From positions 3,115 to 12,042 of the forward strand of contig JAHFQL010000031.1 of the NCBI GenBank assembly GCA_023259315.1: a stretch of DNA of 8,928 nt. Direction: 5' to 3'. Positions 4,835 to 8,928 of this stretch are shown piece after piece. The notes under the pieces were generated by a model. That model saw only the letters and a program-made list of their open reading frames with translations, had not been told where the DNA came from and ran no database searches. This DNA is from Candidatus Woesearchaeota archaeon (GTDB lineage Archaea; Nanoarchaeota; Nanoarchaeia; Woesearchaeales; GW2011-AR4). Made by a program: the position numbers and the translations under genes. The number at the start of each line of letters is the position of its first letter. The first letter of the stretch is position 1.

Positions 4835-5467
4835 ATGGTGATTAATACTGTCATTGTAGGGACCGATATTTTTATTCCTGAAAGGGTCATTCCAAATGAT
4901 TATTTCTTGGGAACAACTTTCTAAGATTCAAATAGAAAAAAGATTTTAAAGCCGACTGCGGAAGTTATTGAAGACCTTGTAAGGATAAGCGGAATAAGGG
5001 AGAGAAGGTATTGACGGAGAAGAACATGCAGGAAATCTTGATGCTTTTTTTTCGGCCCTTCTTACAATCCTGAATTTAATCAAACAGGTAGTTTCATCAA
5101 AATGAATGGGCATGCAGTCTACAAGTATGTAGTTAAGTATGTTCCTGAAATTATCAGGAGAAGCATAGAAAAGGCTGGTTTGGGCATAGAAGATAAAAAA
5201 AGTTTTGTCCATCAGACTAATCAGAGGATGAATGATGATATGCTCAAGAGATTATTCTGGCTTTATAACAGAGAAGCACCTCCTGATATTATGCCGATGA
5301 CTATATCCTGGCTTGGGAATACTTCTGTTGCGACTGTCCCGACCTTGCTTGATATGGTGATGAAAGGAAAAATGGAGGGACACTCTTTGAGCAAGGGAGA
5401 TAATATTGTAATAGCATCTGTCGGAGCCGGAATGAATATAGATTCTGTTGTGTATATGGTCCACTAG
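4835..5467 (+). pseudogene. decayed 3-oxoacyl-ACP synthase III (FabH/KASIII family)
   Basis: FabH-type enzymes condense acyl-CoA with malonyl-ACP using a Cys-His-Asn triad. The remnant starts MVINTVIVGTDIFIPERVI, a typical KASIII N-terminus. It meets an in-frame TAA at 4922-4924, then continues in the same frame to VRISGIRERRY, the conserved substrate-loop entry, where TGA follows at 5012-5014. The sequence then jumps to a downstream part in another frame, DGEEHAGNLDAFF. An 8-T run (5045-5052) shifts frame again, one base short or two long, into GPSYNPEF and MNGHAVYKYV. The C-terminal half is well preserved and open (121 codons from 5102), with HQTN (His at 5210-5212) and GNTS (Asn) of the triad. 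Judged against a normal FabH of about 320 residues, roughly 120-140 central residues are missing, including the nucleophilic Cys. Several independent lesions argue for a true pseudogene. Its former product could have fed the nearby acyltransferases. Confidence 0.85.
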
Positions 5468-5503
5468 AATTTCTAATCGACTTAACCTTTTCAACTCTTC
5501 TTT

Positions 5504-5546
5504 TGTAGCCCATAACCAAAACATTTAAATATATGTAGCCCATAAC
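5504..5546 (+). repeat. 13-bp direct repeat bracketing the fic TATA box
   Basis: TGTAGCCCATAAC occurs exactly twice, at 5504-5516 and 5534-5546, with a 30-bp period (about three helical turns). The first copy ends just upstream of the BRE; the second lies between the TATA box and the ATG at 5554. This arrangement suits a repressor bound to one face of the DNA. A diverged copy, TAGCTCGTAAC, occurs at 4774-4784 upstream of the fabH remnant. Confidence 0.55.
5517..5532 (+). promoter_or_regulatory. BRE/TATA promoter of the Fic-family gene
   Basis: CAAAAC followed by TTTAAATAT is centred about 26 bp before the ATG at 5554, so the transcript is probably leaderless. No Shine-Dalgarno sequence is present. 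Confidence 0.55.
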
Positions 5547-5553
5547 TAGATTT

Positions 5554-6456
5554 ATGGTGTATGTAGAGAGAATAAAAGTAAAGGGAAAAAATTATTTCAA
5601 GCTAGTCCATACTGTAAGGAAAGGAAATAAAATACTTCACAAGTCAAGGTATTTGGGAAAACGATTGCCTTCAAAAGCAAGATTGGAGCAGCTTAAGGCA
5701 GAATTCTTGAGGAACTTGCATAATGGAAAGTATTTTTCAGAAAATGAAATAAGAGAAATAGAAAAAATAAAGTCAGATTACAACAGGGAAATAAAGAGTC
5801 TAAGCGCTTTAGAAAAGGAAAACAAGCTAAAGGAATTCGTGATAAGATTTACTTATGACAGCAGCAAGCTTTCAGGCGTTGCAGTCACGTTAAGGCAGAC
5901 ATCACTCATATTGAAAGAAGGGCTGATACCAAAAGGCTTGAAGAATCTAAAAACTGTCAAGGAGATAGAAAATCATGAGAAAGGAATTATTGCCATAACA
6001 AAATATAAAGCCACCTTAAATTTAAGATTTATAAAAAAACTTCACATGATTTTATTTTCTGGGATTAATGATTCAATAGCCGGAAAGCTGCGTTATGAAT
6101 TAAAAAGAGATGTAAAACTGGCTGGCACCCCTTATGTTCCGCCAAAATGGCACGAGCTTAAGAAGGAACTCAATAACTGGTTTAAATGGTATAAATCTGA
6201 AAGCCGGAAATTGCATACTCTTGAGCTTGCGGCCCTTGTCCACTTAAGATTTATATCACTACAGCCGTTTGTTGACGGCAACAGCAGGCTCTCAAGGCTC
6301 TTGATGAATTGGATTCTGTGGAAGAAAGGGTATCCTGCATTAGATATCCCTATTGAAGATTTAGAGAATTATTACAATGCTCTTGATAAATACCAGATAG
6401 AAAAAGACGAAAAGCAGTTTGTTGATTATATTAAAAGGAAATATCTTGAAAGTTAA
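5554..6456 (+). CDS. Fic-fold protein with altered catalytic and inhibitory motifs
   Basis: Fic proteins usually transfer AMP or another nucleotide to target hydroxyls. This 300-residue protein has an N-terminal region (1-45, ending SRYLGKRLPS) like that of other archaeal Fic proteins, a helical linker with charged residues (45-95), a Fic_N-like part (TYDSSKLSGVAVTLRQTSLILKEG, about 100-123) and the Fic core. The AGKLR and PYVPPKWHEL elements (about 176-202) are normal. The active motif HPFxDGNGRxxR reads QPFVDGNSRLSR (237-248): the catalytic His is Gln237 and the second Gly of GNGR is Ser244. The inhibitory (S/T)xxxE(G/N) motif reads SSKLSG (103-108), with Ser107 in place of Glu. Arg245 and Arg248 remain. 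It may be inactive, or use a different reaction or ligand. The reading frame is intact and the promoter looks real, so it is probably not dead. It converges with RPA, the two stop codons sharing TTAA. Confidence 0.88.
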   Translation: MVYVERIKVKGKNYFKLVHTVRKGNKILHKSRYLGKRLPSKARLEQLKAEFLRNLHNGKYFSENEIREIEKIKSDYNREIKSLSALEKENKLKEFVIRFTYDSSKLSGVAVTLRQTSLILKEGLIPKGLKNLKTVKEIENHEKGIIAITKYKATLNLRFIKKLHMILFSGINDSIAGKLRYELKRDVKLAGTPYVPPKWHELKKELNNWFKWYKSESRKLHTLELAALVHLRFISLQPFVDGNSRLSRLLMNWILWKKGYPALDIPIEDLENYYNALDKYQIEKDEKQFVDYIKRKYLES

Positions 6457-7448
6457 GATTGATTACTCAACCTTTTCAGCTCTTCCTCAGGATTCGGTTT
6501 AATATCAACAGCATTGGCGACAAACTCCAGCCTGTTGAACAATGAATTTTTGTTAGCTCTTCCATTTATCTTTATTATTGTTCCAAGCAGGTCGTTCTTT
6601 GCCGCTTCAAATTCAGTTGGCTCATTTTTAAATTTCAGCAATTGCTCTTGGTTTAAATTCAGCAATCTTTCCACTTGGTTCCTGAAGAAAACGCACCTTA
6701 TTGTTTCAGTCCCGTCATCTAAAACAGCATTCAGGACATAAGCATAAGATGGCATGACATTTCCATGCTCGGAGCAGACAAACAAATCAACTGAAGGCCT
6801 TGCTCTTTTGCTGCATTTGGGACAAACTTCATAAAAGCGAATATCAAAAACCTGTACAATTGTTCCAAGCAATTCTACATCATTGTCATTTTCGTTCAAG
6901 TCCTTTATACCTTTTCTTGTACCTTGCTTTAGTTCAGCAGCAACTTCATTTATGGTTTCGCCCTTGGGATTAATAATTAATTGGCTTCTGTCATTCAAGT
7001 GTATTTCTTTTCGTCCATTGTTTTCCCGAACATATCCGCCAAGTATCTTGACTATAAATCCCTGGCCGAGATTTGAAACATTTTCAGCCTGAGAGCCCCA
7101 CATCACAACCCTTATTGCGCTAGTCTCGTCTCCAATCAATATGGAAGCAACTTTGCCGCTTCTTGTCTCGTTAGAGAACTCCTTGATTTCATAAACCTGC
7201 AATACCTTTCCAATTGTCTCGACATCTCTCATTCCTGTCAATATGTTCTTGATCTGAAGTTTTCCGCTTAAAGGCTCAAAAACTTTTACGCCGAGTTCAT
7301 TTGCGACAATGTGGGCAGCGCCTTCCCTACTTATCAAGCCTGACAACTGTTTTAATTTCCTCTCGACCCTTTCTTCTATCTCAGTTGTCGTCATATTGGT
7401 TTTTTCATTTATCTTTAGAACTATCTCTTCATAAGGTATTTTTATCAT
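6453..7448 (-). CDS. rpa: archaeal replication protein A (single-stranded DNA-binding, OB-fold, zinc finger)
   Basis: RPA coats single-stranded DNA in replication, repair and recombination and works with RadA. The 331-residue protein opens with the archaeal RPA N-terminal helical region (IVLKINEKTNMTTTEIEERV, LSGLISREGAAHIVANELGV; about 9-54). A first OB-fold covers about 72-160 (VETIGKVLQVYEIKEFSN, SGKVASILIGDETSAIRVVMWG). A second about 190-315 contains a zinc-ribbon insertion with Cys209, Cys212, Cys225 and His228 (CPKC...CSEH). This order is that of RPA41-like euryarchaeal proteins. The ATG at 7448 lies 27 bp downstream of a TATA box, with no Shine-Dalgarno sequence, so it is probably leaderless. 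The stop overlaps that of fic on the other strand. RPA14/RPA32 partner genes are not in the window. Confidence 0.92.
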   Translation of the reverse strand: MIKIPYEEIVLKINEKTNMTTTEIEERVERKLKQLSGLISREGAAHIVANELGVKVFEPLSGKLQIKNILTGMRDVETIGKVLQVYEIKEFSNETRSGKVASILIGDETSAIRVVMWGSQAENVSNLGQGFIVKILGGYVRENNGRKEIHLNDRSQLIINPKGETINEVAAELKQGTRKGIKDLNENDNDVELLGTIVQVFDIRFYEVCPKCSKRARPSVDLFVCSEHGNVMPSYAYVLNAVLDDGTETIRCVFFRNQVERLLNLNQEQLLKFKNEPTEFEAAKNDLLGTIIKINGRANKNSLFNRLEFVANAVDIKPNPEEELKRLSNQS

Positions 7449-7470
7449 AGAATGTAGTTTTAAGGAAATG

Positions 7471-7487
7471 TTTATAATAGTTTTGTT
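7471..7487 (-). promoter_or_regulatory. BRE/TATA promoter of rpa
   Basis: On the minus strand AACAAAACT precedes ATTATAAA, centred about 27 bp before the rpa ATG. The element fills the 40-bp gap after the FN3 gene, so rpa is transcribed on its own from here even if readthrough occurs. Confidence 0.55.
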
Positions 7488-7488
7488 T

Positions 7489-8196
7489 TTATGGAATTAT
7501 GATTGAAACTTTATCAGACTCGTATTTGTATTCGTTAGATTTCTCATCAAATGCTGTGACTGCAAAATTATAGTTTTGCCATTTTTCCAAGCCTATTATA
7601 TTTTCAATGTCAAATTCGCATGCTAATGAGCCGATAATATCGCATTTGGCATCTTTTGCGGCTATCTGCTTGGTTCCGTAGCCTATTTCAAGCTGCGGCA
7701 ATATATCGGATGTTGATTTTTTGTAATAGACATTAAAACCAGCAATATCATTGTTATTTGTCCCGTCAATATTCTTCAGGGGCTTGTTCCACATTATTTT
7801 TGCTTTTCCTTCCAAAATTTGGGATTTTAATTCTGCAACTCTGCCTGGCGCCAGATCATCTATTGAAGCTGATTTATAATAATTTTTATCCAGTCTCAAA
7901 ACATACGCGTTGCCTTCGCTGGATTTATCATTGGAGATTTCCCCTTGTTCATTCGCGCCTGTTACTGCAAAATTATACTGCACATCATCTTCAATATTAT
8001 TGACAACATAAATTAACTTGTCCTTATTTTTCCAATAATATAATTTTTCCTTTTCTAGTATATTGTTATAAATTTCATACTTGCATGGCGCGTCCAGATT
8101 TGTGCATTTCTCCAGATTTATATTTTCAATTTCCTTAAATCCTTCGCTTGGAACAGATATTTTTTTTAATTTCAATATCATTTTTAACGTCGTCAA
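7489..8196 (-). CDS. fibronectin type III surface-type protein, C-terminal part (downstream of a frameshift)
   Basis: This is the second part of a gene interrupted by a frameshift at 8160-8167; real coding in this frame probably begins at about 8160 (ISVPSEGFKEI...), not at the ATG at 8196. It contains the end of one FN3 domain (YNFAVTGANEQGEIS, about residues 74-88) and a complete second one (APGRVAELKSQ to the C-terminus), with IMWNKPLKNIDG, IAGFNVYYKKS and YNFAVTAFDEKSNEY. Both FN3 domains carry an insertion with a closely spaced Cys pair just before the YNFAVT strand (CTNLDAPC and CDIIGSLAC), probably disulfides, which suits an extracytoplasmic protein. Such FN3 proteins commonly mediate adhesion or form surface layers. 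With the upstream part the product would be at least 475 residues. No C-terminal anchor is seen. Confidence 0.75.
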   Translation of the reverse strand: MTTLKMILKLKKISVPSEGFKEIENINLEKCTNLDAPCKYEIYNNILEKEKLYYWKNKDKLIYVVNNIEDDVQYNFAVTGANEQGEISNDKSSEGNAYVLRLDKNYYKSASIDDLAPGRVAELKSQILEGKAKIMWNKPLKNIDGTNNNDIAGFNVYYKKSTSDILPQLEIGYGTKQIAAKDAKCDIIGSLACEFDIENIIGLEKWQNYNFAVTAFDEKSNEYKYESDKVSIIIP

Positions 8197-8928
8197 TTTT
8201 CTCGTCTATGAAATCCTTCTTTGAAAAATAAATTGAATAAGAATTAACATTGTTTTCTTTCGGCTTGCTCCACAGAAGGATTATGGATTTTTCCGCTTTT
8301 TTAGCGTCATAAGCCATTAAGCCCTCAATTGGCTTAGGCACTGCTCTTGGAAATATTATGGCAAATTTATAGATTATGTCTCTTGGCTTAACCAATCCAT
8401 CGCTGCTGTCATAAGTAACCGCTTGTTTTCCAGAATTGACGCAGAATTTTATGCCTTTTATTTTTGGAAGGTCTATTATTATGTTTGCCGGTTCACTGGG
8501 TATTGAAAATGACGATTGGTGCGGGTCTTCAATAAATTTTACTGTATTCGATTTATAGAACAACAACAAATTGGAAAGCTGTGCTTGCTTTGAATCTTCT
8601 GTCAAGCCTGTAACTTTTATTATAGACGGTATGGTATCCTTAAATGACAAGTCTATTGTGACAGAAGTCAATCTGTTGTCACTTGAGTCCCTGCTTTCGT
8701 AATCAGTATAAAGCAAACTGTCTAAAGGTATGTATCTTGTGGCTAAAACTTTATCGTCCTCTATCAACTCTATTTTTGTCCGGCTGTACCAATTTATAAG
8801 ATTAATCTGGAAATTTCTTATGGATTTCTGGTTGTTGATGTATGTTCTTTTGTCCATTGAAAATCTGCACACTACATTTTCCTGCTCAAGATTAATGCAT
8901 TCGTCAAGTTTGTCCATAAAATCTATTA
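8135..8928 (-). CDS. fibronectin type III surface-type protein, N-terminal part, open at the window edge
   Basis: First part of the same gene. An ATG lies at 8917, but the frame stays open to the edge at 8928 and there is no signal peptide after that ATG, so the true start is probably outside the window. The visible part has an N-terminal domain of unknown fold with Cys at residues 7, 17 and 159 (counted from 8917). It includes ECINLEQENVVC and RFSMDKRTYIN, then a beta-rich stretch up to about 190. An FN3 domain begins near PKPIEGLMAYD and includes ILLWSKPKENNVNSYSIYFS (about 213-232). After EIKK this frame runs into eight meaningless residues (NICSKRRI) and stops. Removing one A from the 8-A run joins it smoothly to the downstream part. 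The substrate or partner is unknown. Confidence 0.75.
   Translation of the reverse strand, partial: IDFMDKLDECINLEQENVVCRFSMDKRTYINNQKSIRNFQINLINWYSRTKIELIEDDKVLATRYIPLDSLLYTDYESRDSSDNRLTSVTIDLSFKDTIPSIIKVTGLTEDSKQAQLSNLLLFYKSNTVKFIEDPHQSSFSIPSEPANIIIDLPKIKGIKFCVNSGKQAVTYDSSDGLVKPRDIIYKFAIIFPRAVPKPIEGLMAYDAKKAEKSIILLWSKPKENNVNSYSIYFSKKDFIDEKIDDVKNDIEIKKNICSKRRI
8160..8167 (-). other. 8-base A homopolymer frameshift site in the FN3 gene
   Basis: On the coding strand ATT AAA AAA AAT switches from the upstream to the downstream frame at an A8 run; seven As would give one continuous frame (EIKKISVPSEG). It could be a sequencing or assembly indel, a recent mutation, or a transcriptional slippage site. 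Confidence 0.75.

Noticed and set aside
5012..5014. TGA as a selenocysteine codon in the fabH-like gene
   Set aside because: The TGA falls at a deletion junction with a frame change after it and a TAA occurs earlier in the frame, so recoding would not restore the protein.
5102..5467. The 121-codon C-terminal part of the fabH remnant as an independent gene
   Set aside because: It lacks the catalytic Cys half of the KASIII fold, begins at an internal Met, and has no promoter or Shine-Dalgarno sequence directly upstream.
4946..5524. Minus-strand open frames of 80-90 codons across the fabH remnant
   Set aside because: The plus strand here reads clearly as KASIII sequence; the antisense frames have no recognisable motifs and no promoter.

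Overview
The window looks like chromosomal DNA of an AT-rich archaeon, most likely a DPANN lineage such as Woesearchaeota or Pacearchaeota. The evidence is an archaeal-type ribosomal protein uS2, a RadA recombinase with an N-terminal helix-hairpin-helix domain, an archaeal RPA with a zinc finger, and AT-rich TATA/BRE-like boxes about 26-27 bp upstream of several start codons, which suggests leaderless transcription. The phylum-level call is inference from gene style and gene content, not from a search.

Layout, left to right. (1) Positions 1-126 hold a possible gene tail on the plus strand, followed by rpsB (uS2). (2) A minus-strand block reads, in transcription order: a 98-residue conserved-looking small protein, radA, two tandem PlsC-type acyltransferases, and gpsA. 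The acyltransferase/gpsA part is tightly packed (9 bp gap, then a 3 bp overlap) and would form a small phosphatidate-type lipid operon: GpsA makes sn-glycerol-3-phosphate and the acyltransferases could acylate it. That is bacterial-type lipid chemistry among archaeal information-processing genes. (3) A 316-bp gene-poor divergent region (4519-4834) holds a strong minus-strand TATA/BRE, a cluster of TGTCC/GGACA half-sites, a 41-codon ORF, and inverted repeats that could fold in alternative ways. I interpret it as the regulatory leader of the small gene next to radA. (4) A decayed KASIII/FabH-type ketoacyl synthase lies at 4835-5467. It has an in-frame stop, a lost central part including the catalytic Cys, and a further frameshift. 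(5) A Fic-fold protein follows. Its catalytic His reads Gln and its inhibitory Glu reads Ser, and its TATA box is bracketed by a 13-bp direct repeat. (6) On the minus strand are RPA and a large fibronectin type III surface-type protein, split by a frameshift in an 8-base homopolymer and running off the right edge.

In functional terms the window combines translation (uS2), DNA recombination/repair and single-strand binding (RadA, RPA, probably the 98-residue protein), phospholipid precursor synthesis (GpsA plus two acyltransferases, with a dead FabH nearby), and cell-surface or regulatory functions (FN3 protein, altered Fic). The points most worth following are the lipid genes with an HX4E active-site variant in both acyltransferases, the doubly altered Fic, and the structured leader/operator region upstream of the radA neighbourhood. 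No CRISPR array, tRNA, rRNA or insertion sequence was seen.
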